Shown here: piece by piece, positions 8,288 through 17,054 of the stretch
Numbering within the stretch: position 1 is the first letter of the stretch
Layout of the letters: each line of letters begins with the position of its first letter
Assembly (NCBI GenBank): GCA_001920415.1
Contig: MNJR01000051.1
Coordinates: 31,531 to 95,530, forward strand
From: Acidobacteria bacterium 13_1_20CM_3_53_8
Lineage (GTDB): Bacteria > Acidobacteriota > Blastocatellia > Pyrinomonadales > Pyrinomonadaceae
Length of the DNA: 64,000 nucleotides
Direction of reading: 5' to 3'
Notes under the pieces: model-generated
What the model saw: the letters and a program-made list of their open reading frames with translations, nothing else
Database searches by the model: none
What the model was told of the DNA's origin: nothing
Program-made: the position numbers and the translations under genes

Positions 8288-8423
8288 CAACTCTTAGCGA
8301 ACTTAAGCATTTCTCTTTGCGCCTTTGCGTGAACCCTCAATTCACATGAATCTTAAGTATTAAGAGAGTTGCTGGATCACGCTGGAGGCGCAAAGAAAAG
8401 AGCAAAGACCGCTAAAGGGTTGA
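8288..8423. repeat. Palindrome of the CTTTGCGCCTTTGCGTGAA type
   Basis: The left arm carries CTTTGCGCCTTTGCGTGAA and the right arm its imperfect complement (GGCGCAAAG, GAGCAAAGACC). A second member lies at 10693-10851 downstream of the next gene, so the APC permease gene is flanked by two copies. A short hairpin (GTAGGCCAGA/TCTGGCCTAC) follows near 8570-8592. Confidence 0.7.
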
Positions 8424-8664
8424 GCCACTTCCACCAGGTTTTGAATAACTTGTAGGTCGGCATCAATAAGTCGAAATTCTCTCTAAAGGTAGCTTTCCTC
8501 TATTCGACACTTGCTCATCGTGCTATATTGTGCGAGCACTTTTCCCCTGAAATACTTACGTGCAGGAGTAGGCCAGAAAATTCTGGCCTACACGGGTGTG
8601 GCTGGAATTGATGTTCTAACTCAAATTCAGAAAGCAAAGCTTTGTTCGAATTTGAAAGGCCATC

Positions 8665-10659
8665 ATGCAGATTCTGTTAACTAACTGGAAGAGACGATTC
8701 AAGCTCTGGTTTTTTAAGGGGAGTAAAGAAGCGGAAGGGCCGCATGAGCAGGAAGGCCAACACCCGCAGCACGCCTGGTGGCAGGTGATGTGCCTGACGG
8801 GCGTTGACTATTTCTCTACGCTCGGTTACCAACCGGGCATAGCTTTTCTTGCAGCAGGGTATATCTCGCCGATTGCGACAATCATCCTGGTGCTGCTAAC
8901 ACTTTTCGGCGCGCTTCCCGTTTACAATCGGGTCGCAGAAGAAAGCCCGCACGGCGAAGGCTCAATCGCCATGCTGGAAAATTTGCTCTCGCGTTGGAAG
9001 GGCAAGCTTTTCGTGCTGGCGCTTCTTGGATTCGTCGCTACGGACTTCATCATTACAATCACGCTCTCGGCTGCTGACGCGACAGCGCACGTCATAGAAA
9101 ATCCTTTTGCGCCTCTCTTTCTAAAACATCAAATCGGATTCACGCTTTTCTTGATAGCCTTGTTGGGAGCAATCTTTCTCAAAGGGTTCAAAGAAGCAAT
9201 CGGAATCGCAGTCTTGCTGGTCTGCGTCTACCTGCTGCTAAACTTCGTGGTCATCTCCGTAGGAATTTACGAAGTGATGACGCATCCATTTCACCTGCCT
9301 GAGTGGAAGCACGCGCTTTTAGCAGATCAGCGAGTTCACGGCAATCCTCTCTTGGTCATAGGCATTGCGCTACTGCTTTTCCCAAAACTCGCGCTGGGAT
9401 TGTCCGGCTTCGAGACTGGCGTTGCTGTAATGCCTCTGGTGAAGGGTGACAAAGAACTGACGGACAAAGATTGGAATTCCATACATTCTACGCGAAGCGG
9501 AATTAAGGTAGTGCCCGACGCGCAGGCGTTACTAAAGGCGCGCATCGAGAACACGCGCAAGCTGCTCAGAACCGCCGCGCTGATTATGAGCGTCTATCTA
9601 ATTGCGAGCAGCTTCGTCACAGCGTTGCTCATCCCGCCGCAAGAGTTTGAAGAGGGCGGTGGCGCGAACGGTCGCGCGTTAGCCTTTCTTGCCCATAAAT
9701 TTTTGGGCAACGGGTTCGGCACCGTTTACGACTTGAGCACTATCTCGATTCTGTGGTTCGCTGGCTCGTCCGCAATGGCGGGGCTTTTGAACATCGTTCC
9801 GCGATACCTGCCTCGCTACGGCATGGCTCCGAACTGGACAAAGGCAACAAGGCCACTTGCAATTGTCTTCACAGCAATAGCCTTCGCCGTCACGCTCATA
9901 TTCAAAGCGGACGTGAATGCGCAGGGCGGCGCTTATGCTACGGGCGTTCTGGTACTGATGAGTTCGGCGGCTGTGGCCGTGACGCTCTCTGCGCGGCGGC
10001 GTGGGTCTACGTGGTGGCCGTTCCTGCTCATCTCGCTCGTCTTCGCATATACGACTGTGCAGAACATACACGAGCGACCCGAAGGAATTAAGATCGCCTC
10101 GTTCTTCATAGGCGCGATGATTCTGACCTCATTCGTCTCGCGCATCTTGCGCACGACGGAACTGCGCGTACAGAACGTGGAGTTGGACGAGTCGGCCAGA
10201 AAAATTATTGAAGAGGCCGCGCGCGGCACAATACGCATCGTCGCTAACCGCTGCGATTCAGGCGACGTGAGCGAGTACGAGATGAAAGAGCAGGAGAAGC
10301 GCTACGACAATCACATTCCTGCGGGCGAGCCAATCATCTTCTTCGAGGTTACGCCGGGCGACGCTTCGGAATTTGCCGGGGTGCTGCGCGTGTGTGGCGA
10401 GCGCGTGGACGGTTATCGCGTGCTCAGAGCGGAAAGCCCTGCGGTGCCGAATGCAATCGCAGCGTTTCTTCTGCACTTGCGTGATAAGACTGGAAAGATA
10501 CCGCATGTCTATTTTGGCTGGAGCGAAGGCAACCCTCTGTCATACATCTTCAAGTACATAGCTTTCGGCGAGGGCGATACTGCGCCCGTCACGCATGAGG
10601 TTCTACGCCAGGCCGAAGATGACCCTGAGCGCCGCCCTGTCGTGCACGTCGGCGGCTAG
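8665..10659 (+). CDS. APC-superfamily permease with cytoplasmic C-terminal domain
   Basis: A 664-aa transporter of the amino acid/polyamine/organocation superfamily. The conserved start of the fold is visible as [24 protein letters not shown], followed by about twelve hydrophobic helices up to about residue 500. A soluble C-terminal domain of about 160 residues (from [20 protein letters not shown]) is probably regulatory. The start ATG follows AAAGG. Its neighbour is a KimA-type potassium transporter under c-di-AMP control, so a role in cation or osmolyte balance is plausible, but the substrate cannot be read from sequence. Amino-acid transport is an equal alternative. Confidence 0.8.
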   Translation: MQILLTNWKRRFKLWFFKGSKEAEGPHEQEGQHPQHAWWQVMCLTGVDYFSTLGYQPGIAFLAAGYISPIATIILVLLTLFGALPVYNRVAEESPHGEGSIAMLENLLSRWKGKLFVLALLGFVATDFIITITLSAADATAHVIENPFAPLFLKHQIGFTLFLIALLGAIFLKGFKEAIGIAVLLVCVYLLLNFVVISVGIYEVMTHPFHLPEWKHALLADQRVHGNPLLVIGIALLLFPKLALGLSGFETGVAVMPLVKGDKELTDKDWNSIHSTRSGIKVVPDAQALLKARIENTRKLLRTAALIMSVYLIASSFVTALLIPPQEFEEGGGANGRALAFLAHKFLGNGFGTVYDLSTISILWFAGSSAMAGLLNIVPRYLPRYGMAPNWTKATRPLAIVFTAIAFAVTLIFKADVNAQGGAYATGVLVLMSSAAVAVTLSARRRGSTWWPFLLISLVFAYTTVQNIHERPEGIKIASFFIGAMILTSFVSRILRTTELRVQNVELDESARKIIEEAARGTIRIVANRCDSGDVSEYEMKEQEKRYDNHIPAGEPIIFFEVTPGDASEFAGVLRVCGERVDGYRVLRAESPAVPNAIAAFLLHLRDKTGKIPHVYFGWSEGNPLSYIFKYIAFGEGDTAPVTHEVLRQAEDDPERRPVVHVGG

Positions 10660-10692
10660 CATTCAGTGGAATGAATATTACTTCAAGCACAT

Positions 10693-10851
10693 TCAAAACC
10701 TCCTTTGCGGTCTTTGCTCCTTTCTTTGCGCCTTTGCGTGAACCAATAACTCTCTCTATCTTGAGTATTAATAGAATTGCAGTTTCACGCAAAGGCGCAA
10801 AGGAAAATGCTTAAGCTCGCTAAGAGTTGAGTGGGCGTTATAGGTTTTGAA
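10693..10851. repeat. Palindrome of the CTTTGCGCCTTTGCGTGAA type, second copy
   Basis: TTCAAAACC at the left pairs with GGTTTTGAA at the right. Inside are CTTTGCGCCTTTGCGTGAA and its near-exact complement TTCACGCAAAGGCGCAAAG. It is related to the copy at 8288-8423. Confidence 0.75.
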
Positions 10852-10920
10852 ATTATCTCTTGATTTTCAGATTGCCCTGCTCGAACGGTTCAGGTTTACC
10901 GCTTCGATGGGCAACGGGTT

Positions 10921-10926
10921 TATAAT
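10921..10926 (+). promoter_or_regulatory. -10 box of the kimA leader transcript
   Basis: A perfect TATAAT. No good -35 is seen at standard spacing (TTTACC lies 20 bases upstream). Transcription from here would start near 10933, which is exactly where the riboswitch begins. Confidence 0.5.
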
Positions 10927-10933
10927 GTCGGTC

Positions 10934-11147
10934 GTTTGAAAACTTGTCGCCGAAGCCGCTCGCCGTGTTCGGGTTTTGAGGATAACGAGACGGGCGGCGC
11001 GGGGGAACCAGAGTCCTCTTTTTTTCGGGAGGACGCGGGGCGTATCGTATGCGCTCGGACGCGCGAACATTCTCGCTCGGAGAGCATGCGATGGATACTT
11101 CCTCAATCCAAGCCCGTCAGCTAACCTCGTAGGCAATAGAGGGAAGG
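10934..11147 (+). promoter_or_regulatory. c-di-AMP riboswitch (ydaO/yuaA class)
   Basis: The most conserved 3' block of this riboswitch class is present as CCCGTCAGCTAACCTCGTAG at 11113-11132. The conserved internal elements GCGGGGGAACCA (10999-11010) and GGGGCGTATC (about 11037) are also present, with stems between them. Established knowledge: this class binds c-di-AMP and shuts off potassium uptake and cell-wall genes. The downstream gene is a KimA-type potassium transporter, the classic target. The mechanism (termination or translation) is not obvious; the ribosome-binding site lies 21 bases after the conserved 3' block. Confidence 0.85.
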
Positions 11148-11182
11148 GCAATGCCGCTAACCGCAGGAGAAGGAGTCGAACA

Positions 11183-13183
11183 GTGGTTGCATCACTCAAG
11201 CGTTGGGTTGTAGGAACTCCTATAAGAACAGAGCACGCCGCACACGAAAGACTCTCTAGAAAGACTGCGCTCGCAGTCTTTTCTTCTGACGCGCTGTCGT
11301 CAACCGCCTACGCTACGGAAGAAATTCTGCTCGTGCTGGCGGCGGCTTACGCTGCCGGACAGACCGCTGCATTCAGCAAAGTCATACCCGTCTCAATCGG
11401 CATTGCGACTCTGTTGGTCATCGTTGCTATCAGTTACAGGCAGACGATTCGCGCTTATCCTTCGGGCGGCGGCGCGTACATCGTTGCGAAAGATAACTTG
11501 GGCACGATGGCTGGATTGATTGCAGGCGCGTCTCTGCTCGTTGACTACATACTGACGGTTTCGGTCTCTATAGCTGCGGGTGTGGCGGCGCTGACATCTA
11601 TGTTTCAGGGAACGCGCTTTTACTGGTTGGACGATCACAAGGTCGCGCTCTGCCTCTTCTTCATAGCTTTCATCGCAGTAGCAAACCTGCGAGGCGTGCG
11701 CGAATCCGGCGCGCTCTTCGCCGGGCCAACCTACGCATTTCTCGTAGCGTTCATCTTCATGATCGCCTACGGCTTTGTTCATTACTACGCGAATCCGGGC
11801 AGCATTCCGACGCCACTCGCGCCCGGACAAGACCCTGAGCTAAAGATCGCTGAAGGATACATCATTCAATCGCTCTCGATCTTTCTAATCTTAGGCGCGT
11901 TCTCGAACGGCTGCGCTGCGTTGACGGGTATAGAAGCCATATCAAACGGCGTGCCTGCGTTCAAGCAGCCCGAAGCTCATAACGCTTCCGTGACGCTGAC
12001 ATGGATGGCTGCGCTTCTGACCATTATGTTCGTGGGCACAAGCGTGATGGCCTATCTCTACAACGTTCATCCGCATGAGCATGAGACTGTGATTTCGCAA
12101 TTCGCCCGAATCATCTTTCATGGCCCTATGGGCTGGTTCTACTACGTCGTGCAGATAACTACGGCGGCAATCCTTGTGCTCGCGGCCAACACTTCATTCG
12201 CAGACTTTCCACGTCTTGCGCAACTTCTAGCGCGCGACCGCTTCCTACCTCGTCAGTTCGCTAATCGAGGCGACCGCCTTGTCTTCTCTAACGGCGTAAT
12301 CATACTGGCAGTCTTCTCAGGGCTTTTAGTCACGGCTTTCGGCGGCGACACTTCGCGCCTGATTCCGCTCTACGCCGTGGGCGTCTTTCTCTCCTTCACG
12401 CTTTCACAGACGGGCATGGTTCGCCACTGGCTCAAAGAAGGGGCTGCGTTAAGAAGGAAGGGGAGGATTGCGGGCGCGCACAAAGAGGCGTTGAATGAAG
12501 AGGGAGTAAAAATAAAGGTCGCGGATAATCCGGTTGATGAAGCTGAAGAAAAAGAGGAGGCTTCGCACTGGAAAAAATCTATCGTCATCAACGGCGTCGG
12601 CGCTATTGCGACTTTCGTAGTTCTGGTCGTCTTCATCGCAACAAAATTTATTCACGGCGCTTGGGTCGTCGTCCTTCTCATTCCGCTGCTGGTTCTGCTG
12701 TTCCGCTCTATACACAGCCACTACGTTGAAGTTGCGAAGCAGCTTTCAACCGAAGGCTTGGAGAAACTTCGTCCTATCAAGCATGAAGTGATTGTGCCGA
12801 TTTCGGGAATTCATCGCGGCGTAATCAGCGCGCTGGAATACGCCAAGTCAATCGCGCCGGAGCACGTGACAGCCGTTTACATTGACCTGGACGAAGAGGC
12901 TACTAGAAAGCTTAGAGAGAAATGGGATCAGTGGGGCGTGGGCGTAAAACTCGTCGTGCTGGCTTCGCCGTATCGTTCGCTCGTTAGACCGCTGCTAAGC
13001 TACATTGACCGTGTGGAAAGACGCGCGCACGATGATGTGGTGACTGTTGTTTTGCCTGAGTTCGTCCCGGCAAGATGGTGGCAGAACCTGCTGCACAACC
13101 AGAACTCTCTACTCTTGAAAGGCGCGCTCCTCTTCAAGAAGGGAATCGTCGTCACCAACGTCCCTTATCATCTGGAACACTGA
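11183..13183 (+). CDS. kimA: KimA-type high-affinity potassium transporter
   Basis: A 666-aa APC-fold transporter. The N-terminal signature GTPIRTEHAAHERLSRKTAL followed by VFSSDALSSTAYATEE matches the KimA (YdaO) family. About twelve membrane helices precede a soluble C-terminal USP-like domain (from HEVIVPISGIHRGVISALEY). The start is set at GTG 11183 because AAGGAG lies seven bases upstream. The longer frame from 10976 would start inside the riboswitch. Known biology of the family is proton-coupled K+ uptake inhibited by c-di-AMP at both RNA and protein level. The riboswitch upstream strongly supports the call. Confidence 0.9.
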   Translation: MVASLKRWVVGTPIRTEHAAHERLSRKTALAVFSSDALSSTAYATEEILLVLAAAYAAGQTAAFSKVIPVSIGIATLLVIVAISYRQTIRAYPSGGGAYIVAKDNLGTMAGLIAGASLLVDYILTVSVSIAAGVAALTSMFQGTRFYWLDDHKVALCLFFIAFIAVANLRGVRESGALFAGPTYAFLVAFIFMIAYGFVHYYANPGSIPTPLAPGQDPELKIAEGYIIQSLSIFLILGAFSNGCAALTGIEAISNGVPAFKQPEAHNASVTLTWMAALLTIMFVGTSVMAYLYNVHPHEHETVISQFARIIFHGPMGWFYYVVQITTAAILVLAANTSFADFPRLAQLLARDRFLPRQFANRGDRLVFSNGVIILAVFSGLLVTAFGGDTSRLIPLYAVGVFLSFTLSQTGMVRHWLKEGAALRRKGRIAGAHKEALNEEGVKIKVADNPVDEAEEKEEASHWKKSIVINGVGAIATFVVLVVFIATKFIHGAWVVVLLIPLLVLLFRSIHSHYVEVAKQLSTEGLEKLRPIKHEVIVPISGIHRGVISALEYAKSIAPEHVTAVYIDLDEEATRKLREKWDQWGVGVKLVVLASPYRSLVRPLLSYIDRVERRAHDDVVTVVLPEFVPARWWQNLLHNQNSLLLKGALLFKKGIVVTNVPYHLEH

Positions 13184-13205
13184 GAAGAACAGTTTTTAGT
13201 TTTTA

Positions 13206-13351
13206 TAGCGGTTCTCACTTGGGTGCGACCACTCTGATCAAGGCATGCAGGTCAGTACCGCCTGCGGTAGCGGGCGGGTATCGGTGCGGCTACGACCCGC
13301 CCGCTACCGCAGGCGGTACTGACATGAGTCGCATTCAAGTGAGAACCGCTA
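13206..13351. mobile_element. 146-bp MITE-like element, TA target duplication, REP inside
   Basis: The ends TAGCGGTTCTCACTTG and CAAGTGAGAACCGCTA are inverted repeats flanked by TA (13204-13205 and 13352-13353). Removing the element plus one TA restores an unbroken series of heptamers. The centre is a REP palindrome (13251-13323). TA duplication is typical of IS630/Tc1-mariner elements, which is an inference. The second copy is at 61174-61318. Confidence 0.8.
13251..13323. repeat. REP-like palindrome, copy 1
   Basis: Arms of 29 bases start GTCAGTACCGCCTGCGGTAG and are perfectly complementary across a 15-base loop. Both arms are open in one frame, giving SVPPAVAGG and PATAGGTD when translated. 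Confidence 0.9.
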
Positions 13352-13424
13352 TAGTTTTCAGTTTTCAGAAAGAAGCGAACTGCTTTTCACTGAAAACTTA
13401 AAACTTAAAACTTAAAACTGAAAA

Positions 13425-13793
13425 CTATTCTTCTTGTCCGCGCGTTGCCAGGAAGCAGGAGCGGCAGTACACGGGTCGTCCTTGCGAAGGGTAGAAGGGA
13501 ACTGTGGTCTGTTGGCCGCAATGGGCGCATTGAACGGAGACTTCTACGCGCTGGCGCTGGCCTGATGCCTGAGCGGCTGCTATGGCTGCGAGCCGTTCGT
13601 TCTTAGCTTGCTTGCATGGCTTGCATCGCTTCGGCTCGTTCTTCAGACCTTTGTCATGAAAAAAGACCTGTTCGCCAGCAGTCCAGATGAAATCCTCGCC
13701 GCAGTCAACGCACTGTATTGTGCGATCCTCGAATTCCATCTCTGCTTGACTCCATTTACCGTTTGATTCGGCAGTAGCCTGAGCGTGTGACAT
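13425..13793 (-). CDS. Double zinc-ribbon protein
   Basis: A 122-aa protein with two Cys4 zinc-ribbon modules: CVDCGEDF...CKPCK and CAHCGQQTTVPF...CRSC. This is the CxxC-x20-CxxC arrangement seen in probable zinc-binding proteins of unknown function. The start at 13793 (MSHAQATAES) is preceded by GGGGGAG; upstream in-frame codons to 13868 were rejected. The TAG stop is part of the adjacent heptamer palindrome. A shorter paralogue lies at 30178-30471. Nucleic-acid binding is possible but not shown. Confidence 0.75.
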   Translation of the reverse strand: MSHAQATAESNGKWSQAEMEFEDRTIQCVDCGEDFIWTAGEQVFFHDKGLKNEPKRCKPCKQAKNERLAAIAAAQASGQRQRVEVSVQCAHCGQQTTVPFYPSQGRPVYCRSCFLATRGQEE

Positions 13794-14126
13794 GGTGTGC
13801 TCCCCCAAGTTTGTTCTCACTGCCCGCGATTCGTTCGTGCGCGACTGTTGTCGGAAGGAGAGTCGCAATACGTGCGATGCGCGGGTTTCATTTCATTGTT
13901 GTGCAGATTAGCGAGGCGACTGCTATCCGTTCGAGATAGCAAGCAACAACGATTGACGCGGCTGTAATAATATTAAAAGCGCGGGATTGATGCGTATGCG
14001 GGGCGTATGATCTGTAAAACCCAGCCGCTGACAGTTGAAAAGTATATCCATGTCAAAACAGTGTCAAGCATTTTCGTAACCATTTTTCGGATGCGGGTAA
14101 ATTTGAGTTGAGCGGTGAGGGGATTT
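13794..14126. other. Intergenic stretch without recognised gene
   Basis: I see no supported ORF or RNA here. It carries the reverse-strand promoter region of the zinc-ribbon gene and an A+T-rich segment near 13960-14110. Several short direct and inverted repeats are present, but none is strong enough to annotate. Confidence 0.4.
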
Positions 14127-14267
14127 GAGATTAACCGCCGCAGGGCGCAGAGAAGAATTTAATCTGAAATCTCAAATCTGAAATTTCAAATCTCAAATGC
14201 TTTATTCTTCCCTCTGCTTCCTCCGTGTCCTCTGCGAATACCTCTGCGTCCTGCGGCGGTTAAATCA
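14127..14267. repeat. Nested palindrome with AATCTGA heptamer core
   Basis: The outer arms read TTAACCGCCGCAGG and CCTGCGGCGGTTAA. The inner part near 14160-14200 is the AATCTGA/AATTTCA heptamer palindrome also found at 4018. One repeat type therefore sits inside another. Confidence 0.75.
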
Positions 14268-14362
14268 TCTTTCAATCACTCTCAACAACAATATGACTTG
14301 CTACAATTTTTGGGTAGCGGGTCAATTTCAGAATAGAAGCGCAGAAGGGAAAGGAAATAGAG

Positions 14363-14447
14363 AAGATAATCCACTAAATCACACTAAACTACACGAAACG
14401 AAAGATTCCCTCTTCGTGTTATTTCGTGTGATTTGGTGGATTATCTT
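14363..14447. repeat. Decamer palindrome (CCACTAAATCAC type)
   Basis: AAGATAATCCACTAAATCAC at the left pairs with the right arm GTGATTTGGTGGATTATCTT; unit spacing is about 10. Weak outer arms (GGGTCAATTT near 14320 and AAACTGACCC near 14490) suggest it lies in a larger inverted repeat. No gene is seen from 14448 to purD. Confidence 0.8.
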
Positions 14448-14598
14448 TTGGCTCTTTCTTCTATCGCCAATGTTGATCTCAATCTCAAACTGACCCACTA
14501 CACGTTTTCTAATAGCTTGACAGCAAAGTTACGTCGTGACAGCATCCGCGCTGCTTCACGCAATTGTTCATCGTTAGAATGAAGAGAGAAACGCTGTA

Positions 14599-15900
14599 AT
14601 GAATCTTCTTGTCATTGGCTCTGGCGGGCGCGAGCACGCGCTTGTATGGGCATTGAGGAAAGGGCACGACGCAAGTTTGAGCATCGCTTGCGCACAGGGA
14701 AACGCAGGTATAGCTGAGATAGCAGAGTGCGTCCAAATCAATCCGACGGACACTGGCGCACTGGCCGAGTTCGCAGTAGAGAAGAGAATTGATCTTACAA
14801 TCGTAGGCCCGGAAGCTCCGCTCGCTCTGGGTTTGGTTGACGAATTCGAGCGGCGCGGTCTCTTAATCGCTGGCGCGAATCAAATGGCCGCACGACTCGA
14901 AGCAAGCAAGGCTTTCGCCAAAGATTTCATGGCGCGCCACAATATTCCTACGGCGCGATACCAGATTGTAAGCTCGCCCGAAGAAGCCCAAAAAATTCTC
15001 AATCGCGGCGAGTTCGGCACAGAGAACGATCCGGTCGTTGTGAAGGCTGACGGACTTGCGGCTGGCAAAGGGGTTGTCGTCGCACGGTCACGCGCGGAAG
15101 CAGAAGAGGCCATAAACGACCTGATGGTTGGCGGCGCAGTCGGAGCGGAAGCCGCGCGACGCGTAATTATTGAAGAAGCGCTTGCTGGGCGCGAAGCCTC
15201 GCTTCTCTTATTTTCCGACGGGCGCGATTACGCGCTCATGCCAGCCGCGCGCGATCACAAGCGTATAGGCGAAGGCGACACAGGCCCGAATACAGGCGGC
15301 ATGGGCGCAATCACGGACGCGAGTGTGCTAGACGAAGAGACGCTCCAACAAGTTGTTCGTGAAATAGTAGAGCCTACGCTTGAAGGGGCGCGTGCTGACG
15401 GCTTCGCTTTTCGCGGCGTGCTCTTCATAGGATTAATGCTGACCGAAGAAGGCGCGCGCGTGCTCGAATACAATGTGCGATTCGGCGACCCGGAAGCGCA
15501 GGCGATTCTTGTAAGACTCGAAAGCAATCTCATTGAAATCATGGAATCGGTCGCGCGCGGGGCTGGATTAGACCGAACAGAAGTTCGCTGGTCTGATGAA
15601 TCTTCCGCATGCGTAGTCCTGGCCGCGCGCGGTTATCCTGCGCGCCCTGAAACAGGAGACAGCATCACGGGTCTGAAACGCGCAGCGGAAATTCCGGGCG
15701 TACAAATCTTCCACGCTGGAACAGCGCGCTCGGCAGAAGGCCAAACAATCACATCCGGCGGTCGCGTCCTCGGCATCACTTCAAGCGCCGTTGATTTGGA
15801 CACCGCTCTACGCAGATGTTATGACACGATTGATTGTATTAGCTGGAACGGTATGCAGTATCGGCGCGACATAGGAAGATTCGGAGGAAGGAAAAAGTAA
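14599..15900 (+). CDS. purD: Phosphoribosylamine-glycine ligase (GAR synthetase)
   Basis: Second step of de novo purine synthesis: ATP-dependent ligation of phosphoribosylamine with glycine in the cytoplasm. At 433 aa it is full length. The N-terminal domain starts MNLLVIGSGGREHAL. The ATP-grasp domain has VKADGLAAGKGVVVA and the family signature RFGDPEAQAI in YNVRFGDPEAQ. The ATG is preceded by a weak GAGAGA. The final residues and the TAA lie in the first units of a GTAAAAA palindrome, so the C-terminus has been shaped by the repeat. No other pur gene is nearby. Confidence 0.97.
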   Translation: MNLLVIGSGGREHALVWALRKGHDASLSIACAQGNAGIAEIAECVQINPTDTGALAEFAVEKRIDLTIVGPEAPLALGLVDEFERRGLLIAGANQMAARLEASKAFAKDFMARHNIPTARYQIVSSPEEAQKILNRGEFGTENDPVVVKADGLAAGKGVVVARSRAEAEEAINDLMVGGAVGAEAARRVIIEEALAGREASLLLFSDGRDYALMPAARDHKRIGEGDTGPNTGGMGAITDASVLDEETLQQVVREIVEPTLEGARADGFAFRGVLFIGLMLTEEGARVLEYNVRFGDPEAQAILVRLESNLIEIMESVARGAGLDRTEVRWSDESSACVVLAARGYPARPETGDSITGLKRAAEIPGVQIFHAGTARSAEGQTITSGGRVLGITSSAVDLDTALRRCYDTIDCISWNGMQYRRDIGRFGGRKK

Positions 15901-16035
15901 AAAGTAAAAAGGTAAAAGGCAAAAGGAGAAGAATAGAGGTTAGAAGTAAGTTAATCGCTTTGCTAACCTCTAATCTCCAACTTCTAGCCTCTTCTTCTTT
16001 ACTTTTGCCTTTTACCTTTTTCCTTTTTACTTTCT
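15891..16035. repeat. Heptamer palindrome (GTAAAAA/GGCAAAA) with inner stem
   Basis: GTAAAAA, GGTAAAA and GGCAAAA units form the outer arms. An inner inverted repeat (GAGGTTAGAAGTAAG versus CAACTTCTAGCCTC) fills the loop. It starts within the last codons of purD. Confidence 0.85.
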
Positions 16036-16194
16036 ACGCGCGCTCAACTCCTGCTATACTTTCCCCAGAAAGCTGGCCGGTAAATTGCAACCGTCCTGTC
16101 CGAACGTGCGTACTAACAGAGGCGGCGTCGGACGCAGGGGTGGGTGCTCGCAGCTTTCGCAAGATAAGAAAGACGCCTGGAGGATGAGAAGAAG

Positions 16195-16974
16195 ATGGGA
16201 CTTTGGAGCAGAATGAAGCGTTCGTTCCGCGCTATGTTCGGCGGGATTATTGAGAAGACTGAAGACCCGGAACTCATTCTTCAGCAGACCATACGAGACA
16301 TGCGCGACCGCGTGCCTGAGTTGAACAACTCTGTGGCGCAGGTGATGGCGACCGAGAAGCTCCTGTCGAAGAGCAAGGAGCGATTGGAGAGCCAGGTCGT
16401 TGATCTGGATTCAAAAATCAAAGCTTCGGTGAAGATGGGGCGCGACGACATCGCTACGGCTTACATAGGCCAGTTGCAGCAGGCGCAGGTTGATCTGCAA
16501 AAGACTTCGCAGCAACTTGAACACGCGCAACTCGCATCCAAACAGGCGCTCAAGGCGCGCGATAATTATGTGCTACAGATGCAGCGGCGCACAGCCGAGG
16601 CCATGCAGCTCATAAATCAGTCGAAGCAAGCGAAGCTTCAAGAGCAACTTGCTCAGACTATGGAGTCGTTCGAGTTGGGCGACGACGCTTCGACCTTCAA
16701 CGAGATGCGCGACAAGATTGACCGCCGCGCGGCGGCAGCCGAAGCGAAGATGCAGTTGGGCACGGCCTCGGTTGATTCGCAGATGCACGAGATTGAGCGC
16801 GAGGCGATGGACATGCAGTTGCAGGACAAGCTACTCGACTACAAGCGGCAGATGGGATTGCTGCCTGCGTCAACCGGAGGTGCGGAGCCGGGCGCGCTGC
16901 CTGCGCAGGGCGAAACGAGCGCGAGCAACGAGACGCGCCAGATGGTGAAAGAGGGAGACGGCAGTGCGGCCTGA
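16195..16974 (+). CDS. pspA: PspA/IM30 family membrane-stress protein
   Basis: A 259-aa, almost entirely helical protein starting MGLWSRMKRSFRAMFGGIIE, the amphipathic N-terminal helix that binds membranes in PspA/Vipp1. The family motif EDPELILQQTIRDMRDRVPE follows, then long coiled coils with the usual Gln/Ala/Glu pattern. A short unstructured tail ends the chain. ATG 16195 has TGGAGG eleven bases upstream. The family forms ESCRT-III-like polymers that stabilise the inner membrane. No PspF or PspBC is adjacent; the next gene, 80 bp on, is a likely partner. Confidence 0.92.
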   Translation: MGLWSRMKRSFRAMFGGIIEKTEDPELILQQTIRDMRDRVPELNNSVAQVMATEKLLSKSKERLESQVVDLDSKIKASVKMGRDDIATAYIGQLQQAQVDLQKTSQQLEHAQLASKQALKARDNYVLQMQRRTAEAMQLINQSKQAKLQEQLAQTMESFELGDDASTFNEMRDKIDRRAAAAEAKMQLGTASVDSQMHEIEREAMDMQLQDKLLDYKRQMGLLPASTGGAEPGALPAQGETSASNETRQMVKEGDGSAA

Positions 16975-17054
16975 ATCTGCTCGTGCGAGCAGAATCGAAA
17001 TGGCGCGCGCGTCCTCTCGTTTTGAAAAATTTCCTTAAGCTTTGATTCAAGGCC

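Larger units (their letters stand above)
13186..13433. repeat. Heptamer palindrome (TAGTTTT/CAGTTTT) carrying a nested insertion
   Basis: CAGTTTT and TAGTTTT units form the left arm and ACTGAAA/ACTTAAA units the right arm, with the core GAAAGAAGCGAACTGCTTTT shared with the copy at 39285. The left arm is interrupted at 13206-13351. The right arm provides the stop codon of the reverse-strand zinc-ribbon gene. Confidence 0.85.

Noticed and set aside
10976..11182. N-terminal extension of the KimA protein
   Set aside because: It would be translated from inside the riboswitch; GTG 11183 has a proper AAGGAG and matches the family N-terminus.
15891..16035. Heptamer arrays considered as CRISPR
   Set aside because: Units are 7 bases with no spacers and no cas genes; the arms are inverted, not direct repeats.
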